Shown here in pieces: positions 9,249 through 18,482 of a stretch of 64,000 nucleotides of DNA (positions are counted from its first letter, which is position 1; the number at the start of each line of letters is the position of its first letter). The stretch covers positions 43,824-107,823 of the forward strand of contig DASWLV010000016.1 of the NCBI GenBank assembly GCA_036400075.1, written 5' to 3'. The position numbers were made by a program, and so were the translations under genes. Source of the stretch: JALZCH01 sp036400075 (GTDB taxonomy: Bacteria; Acidobacteriota; Blastocatellia; Pyrinomonadales; Pyrinomonadaceae). Under the pieces are notes generated by a model that was not told the origin of the DNA, did not search any database, and was given only the letters and a program-made list of their open reading frames with translations.

Positions 9249-11753
9249 ATGCCGATTGCAGATAAAAATCCGAATGTTCCGGCTGCTGAATTTGTCGAAG
9301 TCGCGCTGCCGCTGCCCATTCGACAAACCTTCACTTACCGTTTGCCGAACGGCTTACGCGCTCGCACGCGCGTCGGCGCGCGTCTGCTCGTTCCGTTTCG
9401 CAATCAACAAATGACGGCTTACGCAGTCGCGCTGCACGATGAATTGGACGGAGCGCTCGGTTTGGAAACGGAGAAAATTAAAGACGCGCTTGAATTAATT
9501 GATTTGGAGCCGATAATTGCGCCCGAAATTTTACGCTTAACAGCGTGGATTGCCGATTATTACAGTTGTTCGTGGGGCGAAATCATCAAAGCCGCTTTGC
9601 CCGCCGGAGTCAATGCGACGATTGAGCAAATCTGCATTGCAACTCCGTTTGGCAAAGACGAGATTTTGCGGCTCTCGGAAAAACAATTAAAAACCGCGAA
9701 AGCGCAGATTTTGCGGCTCGTCGCCGAAAAGGGGGAAATTTCGCTGCGCGAATTGGGAAAAAGTTTTGGCGAAACGGCGGCGAAAAGAAACATCCGTGAG
9801 CTTGAAGCTAAAAACTGGATTAAAATTTTTCACCGCGTTTTGACTACGCAGGCGAAACCGAAACGCCGCAAAGCCGTGCGGCTGCTTCCGCCGGAAAACC
9901 ACGGCGAAAACGGCAACGGCGCTAAAAAATTAACCGAAGGGCAAAATCGGGTCATTGAGTTTTTACTTGAAAATGAAGGCGAATTCGGTTTCGCCGAATT
10001 GCTCGAAGCCGCCGAAGTTTCCGCTTCGGCAATCAACACGCTCGAAAAACGCGGCGTTGTAGAAACTTTCGTCCGCGAAGTTCGGCGCGATCCGCTCGCG
10101 CACGCCAAATTGCCGAAGAAAAACGATTTGGTTTTGACTGCGGAGCAATCCGCAGTTTTGTCGGAAATTATTCACGCCGCTTCGGAAAATGAGTATCGAG
10201 CGTTTCTGCTGCACGGCGTCACGGGCAGCGGCAAAACCGAAATTTATATTCGCGCGATGCAGTTTGCGCTTCAGCAAGGAAAAACCTCGTTGATGCTCGT
10301 CCCGGAAATCGCTTTGACGCCGGTTTTTTCGCGCCGCTTGCGCGTGATTTTCGGCGAAGCGGTGGCGATTTTGCATTCGTCGCTTTCGGTCGGCGAGCGT
10401 TTCGACGAATGGCGCAGAATCAAGGCAGGCGAAGCGCGAGTTGTCATCGGGACGCGCTCGGCGGTTTTCGCGCCGCTTGAAAATTTGGGCGTCGTCGTCG
10501 TTGACGAAGAACACGACGGTTCTTACCGGCAGCAGGAATCGCCGTTTTATCACGCCCGCGATGTCGCCGTCGTGCGCGCCAGTTTTGCAAAGGCGGTCGT
10601 GATTTTGGGTTCGGCAACTCCCGCGCTCGAATCGTTTTACAACGCTGAACGCGAAAAATATCGCCGCCTCACGCTGCCCGCGCGAATTGGCAATCGTCCG
10701 ATGGCTGAAGCGGAAATAGTTGATATGCGCGAGGTTTTTAAAGCTACGGGCAAAGACGAAACGCTATCGCCCTTGCTGCTCGCTGCAATCGAAGAAACGC
10801 ACGAGCGCGGCGAGCAATCAATTGTTTTGCTCAATCGTCGCGGTTATTCGCAGTTTGTTTTGTGCCGCGCGTGCGGCGAAACCGTGCGCTGTCCGAATTG
10901 CGACGTGACGCTTACGTTTCACCGTAAAGAAAACGCGCTGGTTTGTCATTACTGCAATTTTCGCCAAAAGACGCCGCGCGTTTGTCCGGCTTGTCAAAGC
11001 AAATATATTAATTTCTTGGGCGAAGGAACAGAACAAATTGAAGACCGTCTGCGCCGCAAATTCTCCGATTTGCGAATCGCGCGCGTTGATCGCGACACGA
11101 CCGTCAAAAAACATCTGTTGGAAGACACTCTGCACGATTTTGCCGAAGGCAAAATTGATATGCTCGTCGGAACCCAGATGCTCGCCAAAGGTCACGATTT
11201 CCCGAATGTGACGCTGGTCGGTGTGGTTTCGGTTGACGCAGGTCTCGGATTGCCGGATTTTCGCGCCGCTGAACGGACGTTTCAACTTATTACGCAAGTT
11301 GCCGGGCGAGCGGGGCGCGGCGAGCGAGCCGGGAGAGTTTTGATTCAAACTTTTTACCCGGAACATTACGCTTTAAAACACGCCTGCGCGCAGGATTACG
11401 CGGCTTTTTACAAAACAGAGCGCGCTTTTCGCCAAAAACTCGGTTATCCGCCGTTTTCCGCGCTCGCGTCTTTGCTGATTCATCACCCGGATTATGTTCA
11501 CGCGCTCGAAACCGGCGAGATTTTGCGCGCTTGTCTGGAAAATGCGAATCGTGAAAACGCTTGCCGTATTTTGGGCGTCGCGCCCGCGCCGCTCGCCCGA
11601 TTGAAAAACGAGTTTCGGATGCAGATTTTGGTAAAAGCGAAAAATCGCCGCGCGTTGCGCGAGACTCTGGATTTGGCTTGGGCGGAAGCCGAAGAAAAAA
11701 ATTGCGATTTGCGCGCGGTTAATCTGGAAATTGACCCGGTAAATCTGCTATAA
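9249..11753 (+). CDS. priA: Primosomal protein N' (replication restart helicase PriA)
   Basis: 3'-5' helicase that reloads the replisome at stalled forks. With the ATG at 9249 the protein has 834 residues. An N-terminal 3'-end-binding domain starts with FVEVALPLPIRQTFTYRLP. A winged-helix region follows, then Walker A GVTGSGKTE near residue 322 and the DEEH box VVVDEEHDGSYRQQE. A zinc-binding insert with paired cysteines (CRACGETVRCPNC, CHYCNF, CPACQSK) comes next, then helicase motifs QMLAKGHDFP and QVAGRAGRG. A TTG eight codons upstream is the only longer start. No clear ribosome-binding site is seen for either. Length and order match PriA. Confidence 0.95.
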   Translation: MPIADKNPNVPAAEFVEVALPLPIRQTFTYRLPNGLRARTRVGARLLVPFRNQQMTAYAVALHDELDGALGLETEKIKDALELIDLEPIIAPEILRLTAWIADYYSCSWGEIIKAALPAGVNATIEQICIATPFGKDEILRLSEKQLKTAKAQILRLVAEKGEISLRELGKSFGETAAKRNIRELEAKNWIKIFHRVLTTQAKPKRRKAVRLLPPENHGENGNGAKKLTEGQNRVIEFLLENEGEFGFAELLEAAEVSASAINTLEKRGVVETFVREVRRDPLAHAKLPKKNDLVLTAEQSAVLSEIIHAASENEYRAFLLHGVTGSGKTEIYIRAMQFALQQGKTSLMLVPEIALTPVFSRRLRVIFGEAVAILHSSLSVGERFDEWRRIKAGEARVVIGTRSAVFAPLENLGVVVVDEEHDGSYRQQESPFYHARDVAVVRASFAKAVVILGSATPALESFYNAEREKYRRLTLPARIGNRPMAEAEIVDMREVFKATGKDETLSPLLLAAIEETHERGEQSIVLLNRRGYSQFVLCRACGETVRCPNCDVTLTFHRKENALVCHYCNFRQKTPRVCPACQSKYINFLGEGTEQIEDRLRRKFSDLRIARVDRDTTVKKHLLEDTLHDFAEGKIDMLVGTQMLAKGHDFPNVTLVGVVSVDAGLGLPDFRAAERTFQLITQVAGRAGRGERAGRVLIQTFYPEHYALKHACAQDYAAFYKTERAFRQKLGYPPFSALASLLIHHPDYVHALETGEILRACLENANRENACRILGVAPAPLARLKNEFRMQILVKAKNRRALRETLDLAWAEAEEKNCDLRAVNLEIDPVNLL

Positions 11754-11862
11754 ATCAAATCTTAGCTGAAAGTAACTGCAATAATCACAACTAAAAGCGC
11801 AGAGAATAAAAAAATGTGTGAATTTGCGCGACTTTGTGATTAAATTTGTCTGAATTTTATTA

Positions 11863-12444
11863 ATGAGCGAAGCAACAGCATTTTTAAAAGCATTTCTGGA
11901 AAATCCTTTGACCGTCGGCTCGGTTTTCCCAAGCTCGCCGGCGACCGCCAAGCGAATGGTTAAAGGCATTAAGCCGAATGAAAACGCCATCGTTTTGGAG
12001 CTGGGCTGCGGTACGGGACCTTTTACCGAAGCGATTGAAAAGATTTTGCCATCGCCGGACGCATATCTCGGAATCGAGCTAAACGAAGAGTTGGCGCAGA
12101 TTCTGCACGAAAAATTTCCGCATCTGAACATTGTTTGTGACGACGCCAGTCGCGCTACGGAGATTCATCAAAAATCGGGTTTAGGCGCGGTGAAATACAT
12201 TATTTCCGGTTTGCCGTTTGCGTCTTTGCCCGAAGAAGTGAGCGAAGCGGTTTTGGCGGAAGCCGATAAATTTATGCAGCGCGGCGGATGCGAATTTCGG
12301 ACGATTCAATACGCCACCTCAACACCTTTGCCGCCCGCCAAAAAGTTTCGCCGAATGATGAACAAAAAATACGGCAAAGCTCATCGCAGCAAACTTGTCT
12401 GGCGCAATCTGCCGCCGACTTATATTTTCACCTGGCGGACTTGA
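11863..12444 (+). CDS. Class I SAM-dependent methyltransferase, phospholipid N-methyltransferase-like
   Basis: A 193-residue methyltransferase with motif I VLELGCGTGPFTEAI near residues 44-58, the acidic strand GIELNEEL, and YIISGLPFASLP at the position of motif IV. The N-terminal FLKAFLENPLTVGSVFPSS and the overall size match phosphatidylethanolamine N-methyltransferase/ornithine-lipid methyltransferase-like proteins related to rRNA adenine dimethylases. The substrate is therefore likely a membrane lipid head group, by inference only. Transcribed alone between priA and the M28 peptidase. Confidence 0.75.
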   Translation: MSEATAFLKAFLENPLTVGSVFPSSPATAKRMVKGIKPNENAIVLELGCGTGPFTEAIEKILPSPDAYLGIELNEELAQILHEKFPHLNIVCDDASRATEIHQKSGLGAVKYIISGLPFASLPEEVSEAVLAEADKFMQRGGCEFRTIQYATSTPLPPAKKFRRMMNKKYGKAHRSKLVWRNLPPTYIFTWRT

Positions 12445-12538
12445 AACTTTTCCCTGATGCGCGCAGTATAAATTCAACAACTTTCAAGCTAAACCAAACA
12501 CAGCTCGATTCTGTTATAAAATTTAGGAGCTTCTAAAA

Positions 12539-14254
12539 ATGTTAAGACAAAAAATCGCTGCCGCAGTGATGCTTTCCTCATTGCTCGCTGCGCCCAATTA
12601 CGCAATTTTCGCGCAAACCGGCTCGACTAATAATGGCGGTGGTACTGCCGCTGCGTCCGCAAAATCCGTTTATCGCGCGCCGGACGATGTTCTCGCCAAA
12701 ATCAAAGATGAAGGTACGAAAAACTCGAAAGTAATGGACACTTTGAGTTATCTGACAGACGTGATCGGACCGCGCTTGACCAATTCGCCGCAAATGAAAC
12801 GCGCTAACGAATGGACGCGCGACACGATGGCGAAATGGGGTATGCAAAACGCGCATCTCGAACCTTTCGGACCGTTCGGACGCGGCTGGTCGCTAAAGAG
12901 CTTTTCGGCTCAAGTCGTCGAGCCGCAAGCGTTTCCGGTTATCGCTTACCCGAAAGCCTGGTCGCCGGGAACAAACGGCGCGGTCACGGGTGATGTCGTT
13001 TATCTCGATGCAAAGGACGACGCGGCGCTCGAAAAATACAAAGGACAGCTTCGCGGCAAAATCGTTCTCGTCTCTGACGCCCGCTTGCTCGAAGCCGCTT
13101 TTAAAGGACTGGGCGCGCGCTACACCGATGAAGAATTGGCAAAACTGGCTGCGCCGCAGCCAGCCCAGCCAGCGCGCGCAGGCGCTCCAAATCCCGAACA
13201 GCTTCAGCGTTTTATGCAGCAGCGATTATTTTCGCTCAAACGGTTGAATCTTTTAGTGCAGGAAGGCGCAGCCGTGATGATTGACAACAGCTCGCGGGGC
13301 GACGGCGGGACGATTTTCGTTTCCGGCGCGTCGGTCGCACAGGAAATTCCCGCCGACCCGCAAGCTGCGATGCAGCGTCGCGGCGGAATTTCGCCTCAAC
13401 AAAAAGAAGCCGAAGGCAAAATGATTCCGCAAATTACGATGGCGAGCGAGCATTACAATCGTCTCGTGCGAATGATTAAACACGGCGAAAAACCGAAAAT
13501 GACCGTAGAGCTTGCCGTTCAATATCAGGATCAGGATTTGATGGGCTACAACACGATTGCCGAAATTCCGGGAACAGACCCGAAATTGAAAGACGAAATC
13601 GTGATGCTCGGCGGACATATGGATTCGTGGCATTCCGGCACGGGCGCGACAGACAACGCCGCCGGTGTTGCGGTCGCAATGGAAGCCGCGCGGATTATTC
13701 AAACACTCGGTTTGAAACCGCGTCGCACTATTCGCGTTGCGCTTTGGAGCGGCGAAGAACAGGGGCTTATCGGCTCGCGCGCTTATGTTAAAGAGCATTT
13801 CGGCGAAATGCAGAGTGCGGGACAAGGCGCAGCGGGAGCTTTGACGAAAAAGCCGAAATACGAAAACCTGTCGGCGTATTTCAATCTCGACAACGGAACC
13901 GGCAAGATTCGCGGCGTTTATATGCAGGGAAATGCGAGTGTGAGACCGATTTTTGAAACCTGGCTCGCTCCGTTCAAAGAAATGGGCGCGGCGACTTTAA
14001 CGATGTCGAACACGGGCGGCACAGACCATCTCGCGTTTGATGCTATTGGTTTGCCGGGTTTCCAATTCATTCAAGACGAAATCGAATACGACACGCGCAC
14101 ACACCACTCGAATCAGGACGTTTACGACCGGATTCAGGCGGACGATATGAAACAAGCGGCGACGATTATGGCTGCTTTCGTTTATCAAACCGCAATGATG
14201 GACGAAAAAATGCCGCGCAAAACTTTGCCCGCGCCAACTGCTGCTGCAAGATAA
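12539..14254 (+). CDS. Secreted M28 family zinc metallopeptidase
   Basis: 571 residues beginning with a signal peptide (about 1-26, ending IFAQ). After a PA-like insert region comes the M28 catalytic core: GGHMDSWHSGTGATDNAAG (zinc His, then bridging Asp), WSGEEQGLIGS (the Glu-Glu pair), YFNLDNGTG (zinc Asp) and TRTHHSNQDVYD (final zinc His). All five zinc-site positions are present, so an active aminopeptidase or carboxypeptidase acting outside the cytoplasm is expected. AGGAGC lies 10-15 bases before the ATG. It ends at a palindromic terminator shared with the convergent TPR gene. Confidence 0.92.
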   Translation: MLRQKIAAAVMLSSLLAAPNYAIFAQTGSTNNGGGTAAASAKSVYRAPDDVLAKIKDEGTKNSKVMDTLSYLTDVIGPRLTNSPQMKRANEWTRDTMAKWGMQNAHLEPFGPFGRGWSLKSFSAQVVEPQAFPVIAYPKAWSPGTNGAVTGDVVYLDAKDDAALEKYKGQLRGKIVLVSDARLLEAAFKGLGARYTDEELAKLAAPQPAQPARAGAPNPEQLQRFMQQRLFSLKRLNLLVQEGAAVMIDNSSRGDGGTIFVSGASVAQEIPADPQAAMQRRGGISPQQKEAEGKMIPQITMASEHYNRLVRMIKHGEKPKMTVELAVQYQDQDLMGYNTIAEIPGTDPKLKDEIVMLGGHMDSWHSGTGATDNAAGVAVAMEAARIIQTLGLKPRRTIRVALWSGEEQGLIGSRAYVKEHFGEMQSAGQGAAGALTKKPKYENLSAYFNLDNGTGKIRGVYMQGNASVRPIFETWLAPFKEMGAATLTMSNTGGTDHLAFDAIGLPGFQFIQDEIEYDTRTHHSNQDVYDRIQADDMKQAATIMAAFVYQTAMMDEKMPRKTLPAPTAAAR

Positions 14255-14274
14255 TTTCTGCGGCAATCTAAAAA

Positions 14275-14307
14275 TAAAAAAGGCGGTTAGCTAACCGCCT
14301 TTTTTTC
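14275..14307. terminator. Bidirectional terminator between convergent genes
   Basis: A perfect palindrome AGGCGGTTAG/CTAACCGCCT (14281-14300) flanked by A and T runs. It serves the M28 gene on the plus strand. On the minus strand it overlaps the last codons and stop of the TPR gene (stop at 14287), so that gene's final codons are part of the terminator stem. Confidence 0.9.
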
Positions 14308-15543
14308 GTTTGACGCTCCTTTTTCGAGAATCAAAAAATCCGTGAGATAACGCTTCAATTTGTCGCGGTTGTTTTGCCGGAAAGCATCGTAATCGCGGAT
14401 GATTCCGGCATCAGGTCGGGCAAGCAAAATGTAGGCTTCGAGCAGTCCGGCATCGTTTATTTCCTGCAATAATTTGAGCGACGGATTGAGCTGTTTAATA
14501 TCTTTGCTTTGGTTTTTAACCGCTTCCAAAACGCTTCTCAGCGCGGCGGCTTCTTCCGCCAGACTATGACGATACGTTTTTTCGTTGGGAAATCTCTTGG
14601 AGAATTCGCTCGTGCGCCAGGCTGCGCGGCTAATCCCGTACATCATCCACGCGGCGGAGCCGTCTTTGCTGTCTTTGAGAATGGATTCATCGAGCGTGAT
14701 TGTTGTCCGGTCGCCTTTTTCGTTCGAGTTGATTCCGGTTGGAATGTCAATTTTCGGATGCGCGACCTTGAGATTGTTGATTTGCGCGAACTGAATTAAC
14801 CCGCGCCAAGCCATCTGGTTGTAAGGTTCGGCAACAATGGCGTCGAAAAATTTATTCTTTGCTTCTTCGGTTTTGCCGCTCACCATCAATGAATCGCCCC
14901 AATAACGATGCGCCGTTTCCCGGTTCTGGTCGAGCGCGATTGCTTTGGCAAACCAAATGCCCGCTTTTTCATGTTCTTTCGCGCCGTAAAAGCTGTTGCC
15001 GGTGTAAAGAGCGGCTTCATACAGAGTCGGGTCAAGGCGGGCGGCTTTTTCGTATAATTCAGCGGCTTTCAAATAATTTTTCCCGGCAAAAGCGGCAAAC
15101 GCTTCGTTCATCGCTTCGTTAGCTTTCGGGTCGTCCGATTTGCCTCGCTCGCCGCCGTCCGGTTTGATTTGGCTGAGAAGCGAATCGAGCTGCGGATTTC
15201 GCAAGCCTAACTCTTTGGCTTTAAGCAGCGCATTTCTGGCTTTTACACGCCCCTCTTTGCGCGACGAGACATCTTTGGCTTGGTCTGCTTTATGAAGCAA
15301 TCCGATTCCGAGTCCGAAAAACACATCGGCGTCGGCTTCTTTCGCGGCGGCGAGCTTTTCAAAAAGCGGCAAAGATTCGACGTATTTGCCATCGTTTATC
15401 ATTTGAATCGCCCGCTCGCGCTCGGCGGCGAAATTGTTTGGTTTGTCCTGAGCCGAAACTGCGCCGGAGGTTGCGCCGAGGATTAAACATAAAATCAACA
15501 GCAGTTTTACCGCCGCCGATAGTGAGAATTTTCGTGAAATCAT
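14287..15543 (-). CDS. Secreted TPR-repeat protein
   Basis: 418 residues with a signal peptide (about 1-31, ending AVSAQ). TPR-like helices follow: INDGKYVESLPLFEKLAAA, FAGKNYLKAAELYEKAARLD, YTGNSFYGAKEHEKAGIWFA and HRYWGDSLMVSGKTEEAKN. The C-terminal 180 residues are not repeat-like and have no recognised fold. AAGGAAAATCGG precedes the ATG. Likely a periplasmic scaffold. The TPR assignment is secure and the partner unknown. Confidence 0.8.
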   Translation of the reverse strand: MISRKFSLSAAVKLLLILCLILGATSGAVSAQDKPNNFAAERERAIQMINDGKYVESLPLFEKLAAAKEADADVFFGLGIGLLHKADQAKDVSSRKEGRVKARNALLKAKELGLRNPQLDSLLSQIKPDGGERGKSDDPKANEAMNEAFAAFAGKNYLKAAELYEKAARLDPTLYEAALYTGNSFYGAKEHEKAGIWFAKAIALDQNRETAHRYWGDSLMVSGKTEEAKNKFFDAIVAEPYNQMAWRGLIQFAQINNLKVAHPKIDIPTGINSNEKGDRTTITLDESILKDSKDGSAAWMMYGISRAAWRTSEFSKRFPNEKTYRHSLAEEAAALRSVLEAVKNQSKDIKQLNPSLKLLQEINDAGLLEAYILLARPDAGIIRDYDAFRQNNRDKLKRYLTDFLILEKGASNEKKAVS

Positions 15544-15618
15544 CCGATTTTCCTTTCAGCAATTTCAAATTGTGACGAGATGAATTTAAATTCGATTGCA
15601 GAATGTGTCAATTGCTTT

Positions 15619-16530
15619 TTAAGCCGCGCCGAAAACAATTCGCGGTTGGATAACTTGTTCCCGTTCATCGAAAACGCCGATGGCAACAAGATTTTCCCGC
15701 TCGTCACACAAACGAACAAACTCTGCGTCATTAAAATTTGAGAAAATTGGTGTTTTCATTCCGTTGAGCGTCCGGGCTATTCCGAGTTCATCTAAAACAA
15801 CGAACGGAAAATGTCCGAGAGCATCGTTTGGGGAAATTAAAACTTGTCCGATTCGATTTTCAATCGCAAGATTCTCAAGCTCTTCAAGCGTCACTGCTCG
15901 GCGTAAATCGAAACTTCCGGCTCGCGTCCGGCGTAGCTCCGCCAGATGCGCGCCCGTTCCTAATTCTTTTCCAATATCTTCCGCCAAAACGCGGATGTAA
16001 GTTCCGGCTGAACACGCAACGCGAATCGTGATTTGTTCGTTGTTCGTTGTTCGTTGTTCGTTGTTATCAACTTCCAATTTTGAAATATTGATTTTAACGG
16101 GCTGGCGTTCGATTTCTATGCCTTTGCGCGCAAACTCGTAAAGTTTTTTGCCTGCAATTTTCTTCGCCGAATACATCGGAGGCGTTTGCTGCGTTTCGCC
16201 TCTGAATTTTGATAACGCATTTTCGACCTCTTCGCTCGAAAAATCTCCGCGTCTCCGCGTCTCCGCGTCTCCGCGTCGCAATCCAGTCCTGTCGCCCGTG
16301 TCGGTTGAAAATCCGAATTGGATTGTCGCCAAATATTCTTTTTCGGCTTTGTCGAGAAATTGCGCGAGTCTGGTCGCTTTGCCGATTAAAACGACCAGAA
16401 CTCCGGTCGCAAACGGGTCAAGCGTGCCGGTGTGTCCGACGCTGCGCGTTTTTAGAATGCGCCGCACTCTGCCGACGACATCGTGCGACGTAAAGCCTTC
16501 CGGCTTGTCTATGATTAAAACTCCGTTCAA
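15619..16530 (-). CDS. truB: tRNA pseudouridine(55) synthase
   Basis: Makes pseudouridine 55 in the T loop of tRNAs. Motifs: GVLIIDKPEGFTSHDVV, GHTGTLDPFATGVLVVLIG (catalytic Asp in TLDP), YLATIQFGFSTDTGD, and CSAGTYIRVLAEDIG. I choose the TTG at 16530, giving (M)NGVLIIDKPEG, the usual family N-terminus. It overlaps the TGA of the upstream esterase (TTGA), implying translational coupling. Two tandem-repeat insertions enlarge the protein: an 8-bp array at 16245 (coding R/G/D/E/T) after STDTGD, and a 7-bp array at 16033 (coding N/E/Q/R/T) before IRVACSAG. Both fall in surface loops. Confidence 0.95.
   Translation of the reverse strand: MNGVLIIDKPEGFTSHDVVGRVRRILKTRSVGHTGTLDPFATGVLVVLIGKATRLAQFLDKAEKEYLATIQFGFSTDTGDRTGLRRGDAETRRRGDFSSEEVENALSKFRGETQQTPPMYSAKKIAGKKLYEFARKGIEIERQPVKINISKLEVDNNEQRTTNNEQITIRVACSAGTYIRVLAEDIGKELGTGAHLAELRRTRAGSFDLRRAVTLEELENLAIENRIGQVLISPNDALGHFPFVVLDELGIARTLNGMKTPIFSNFNDAEFVRLCDERENLVAIGVFDEREQVIQPRIVFGAA
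16033..16065. repeat. 7-bp tandem array inside truB
   Basis: TTGTTCG occurs four full times plus TTGTT. On the coding strand it reads as N-E-Q-R-T-T-N-N-E-Q. The unit is not a multiple of three, so a change of one copy shifts the reading frame of truB. Confidence 0.9.
16245..16276. repeat. 8-bp tandem array inside truB
   Basis: CTCCGCGT occurs four times in direct tandem. On the coding strand it gives R-R-G-D-A-E-T-R-R-R-G-D-like residues. The same CGCGGAG wording appears in the hairpin at 60850, suggesting a shared repeat origin. Confidence 0.9.
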
Positions 16531-17312
16531 GATAATTTCGGATACAAAAATTTTAAAACGTCGCCGAAACGCGCCGCCCAAGCCTGTTCGTTGTGGCGCG
16601 CTTCGGGAATTTCCTGATAAGCGAAATCAGCGCCCAATTGCCAGCCTTGCGCGAGCAGCATTTCTTTTAATGCGCGGACTTGATGTTTGATTTGCCCGCC
16701 TTCTTTTTTGCCGATGTCGAGCCAGATGCGCAAAGGAATTCGTTCGGTCAATTTAGCGGCTTCGCGGATAATTTGGTTGTTCGCCCACCAGATGGCGGGC
16801 GAGATTGCCGCCACGCGCGAAAAAACGTCCGGTCGTTTAAAACCGAGGTGAAGCGAAACCAAACCGCCGAGGCTCGAACCGCCTAGTCCGGTAAATTCGC
16901 GTTCGGTGCGCGTCAGATATGTTTTATCAATAAATGGCTTTAATTCTTCAATAATCATTCGCCCGTATTGATCCGCCTGTCCGCCGTGACCTTTCATTCT
17001 GCCGCGCTCGGCTTTGACCGGCGTGTACTCGTCAATCCGTTTTCCGCCCGTATTATAAATCCCGACAATTATCAGCGGCGAGATTTCGCCCGTCAAAATC
17101 AATTTTTGCGCCGTTTCGTCCGCGCCCCAAGCCACGCCGCCGAAAGCGTCTTCCGGATTTATCAAATTTTGTCCGTCGTGCATATACAAAACCGGATAAC
17201 GTACTTCCGGGCTGACACCGTAACCGGGCGGCAAATAAACCAAAACATTGCGCGGATGGTTTAAAAACTGCGAGCCGAAATTCTCGTGCATTTTTATCTG
17301 TTCAGCAATCAT
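16527..17312 (-). CDS. Alpha/beta hydrolase of the esterase D / enterochelin-esterase-like family
   Basis: 261 residues, no signal peptide. NVLVYLPPGYG and YPVLYMHDGQNLINP open the fold. The nucleophile elbow is GLGGSSLGGLVS near residues 150-160, and a late histidine follows in PEARHNEQAWAARF. This matches the putative esterase (COG2819/Fes-like) family that hydrolyses ester bonds of varied substrates. The substrate is unknown. The stop overlaps the truB start by four bases, so the two are cotranscribed. Confidence 0.85.
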   Translation of the reverse strand: MIAEQIKMHENFGSQFLNHPRNVLVYLPPGYGVSPEVRYPVLYMHDGQNLINPEDAFGGVAWGADETAQKLILTGEISPLIIVGIYNTGGKRIDEYTPVKAERGRMKGHGGQADQYGRMIIEELKPFIDKTYLTRTEREFTGLGGSSLGGLVSLHLGFKRPDVFSRVAAISPAIWWANNQIIREAAKLTERIPLRIWLDIGKKEGGQIKHQVRALKEMLLAQGWQLGADFAYQEIPEARHNEQAWAARFGDVLKFLYPKLS

Positions 17313-17400
17313 ATTGTGAATATTTTAACTTGAAGGCGCAAAAACATTTTGTGCGAAACGCACGTTTAGATTTTAATCGCGAAAGAGTTAAAATTTACAG

Positions 17401-17949
17401 ATGTTTAGAAAGAAGTGGAGTCCGAAAACCGAATCCGACGAGCCGGTTGAAATCAAAGACATAGAGAAAGCCCGCAAACGGACGATGGAGCGCGCAGTCC
17501 GGCTTCTCGCCGCCAAACCGCGCTCAATCGGCGAATTGCGCGAGCGTCTGTTGGAAAAAAACTGGACGAACGCCGAAATCGTCGAAACGGTTCTGCAAAA
17601 ATTAGAAGAATATAAATTCGTTAACGACGAACAATTCGCGCACGATTTCGCCGCTTCAAAGCTCAGGCAAAAGCTGGTCGGAAAACGGAAACTTCAGCAA
17701 ACACTCCAGCAAAAACAGCTCGATAAAGAAACCGTCGAACACGCGCTCGAACAAGTTTACGAAGAAACGCCCGAAGCGGATTTGGTTGAAGAAGCGATTA
17801 AAAAACGCATTCGCTTAAAAGGCTTGCCTGGGAGTCGCGACGAGACGAAAAAGTTTTACGATTATCTGATGCGGCAAGGCTTTTCTTACGGGCTGATCAA
17901 CGATAAAATGCGCGAAATTGCTCGCGAGGATTTTGACGAAAATGAGTGA
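17401..17949 (+). CDS. recX: Regulatory protein RecX
   Basis: Modulator of RecA filament growth. 182 residues with three-helix repeat units typical of RecX: AVRLLAAKPRSIGELRERLL, a central KFVNDEQFAHDFAASKLRQK, and a C-terminal GLPGSRDETKKFYDYLMRQG. The N-terminal 30 residues are a charged extension. No recA is adjacent. The end overlaps the start of the next gene by eight bases. Confidence 0.88.
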   Translation: MFRKKWSPKTESDEPVEIKDIEKARKRTMERAVRLLAAKPRSIGELRERLLEKNWTNAEIVETVLQKLEEYKFVNDEQFAHDFAASKLRQKLVGKRKLQQTLQQKQLDKETVEHALEQVYEETPEADLVEEAIKKRIRLKGLPGSRDETKKFYDYLMRQGFSYGLINDKMREIAREDFDENE

Positions 17950-18424
17950 AATTTTAAATCTGCAAAAATTTGTTTGGACTGAAAGCGATTTTGAACAAAT
18001 GAATTGGCGCGAAGCGAGAGTTTATGCATTTGCATTTCTCCCCGAACGAACGGAATTTCTGCTCGATATTGATTATATTCTTCAACGGATTTATCAACCT
18101 GAAAATGCGAATTCGCAAAGGTTTTTGGTCGCAGCCGCGACGCTTGTTTTTGAAAACGTCAGCGACCTTAGAATTGAGCTTGAGCCGAATCAGGAAATAG
18201 AAATTATAAATATCGAACGCAGCGCACATCGAAAATCTAAAAATTCGGAATTGATAAATCGTAAAACCGAATGGAAATGGATTATTAAAACAAATCAAGG
18301 CGACATCGCCTTTCGCGCCGTCGGCTATAAGCAGCATTTTAAAGGTATGCCGATTTTGGGTCAGGAACAGGCTTTGGATTTGGATTTACGCGGCGGTTTT
18401 TCTTTTTCTCGCGTTAATGAGTGA
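17942..18424 (+). CDS. Conserved hypothetical protein
   Basis: 160 residues from the ATG at 17942, which lies inside the last codons of recX (8-base overlap), so the pair is probably coupled. The protein is soluble and mixed alpha/beta, with WTESDFEQMNWREARVYAFA near the N-terminus and GYKQHFKGMPILGQEQALDL near the end. No domain is recognised. A 140-bp palindromic element follows downstream. Confidence 0.65.
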   Translation: MSEILNLQKFVWTESDFEQMNWREARVYAFAFLPERTEFLLDIDYILQRIYQPENANSQRFLVAAATLVFENVSDLRIELEPNQEIEIINIERSAHRKSKNSELINRKTEWKWIIKTNQGDIAFRAVGYKQHFKGMPILGQEQALDLDLRGGFSFSRVNE

Positions 18425-18482
18425 AACCAGTTACGACAAACGCATTTCCAATCCGTTTTTAACTCTCCAATTTAATCCGCAA

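Noticed and set aside
16245..16276. Tandem array considered as a CRISPR-like or VNTR locus outside a gene
   Set aside because: It is inside the intact truB frame and has no spacers. Reported as a coding repeat instead.
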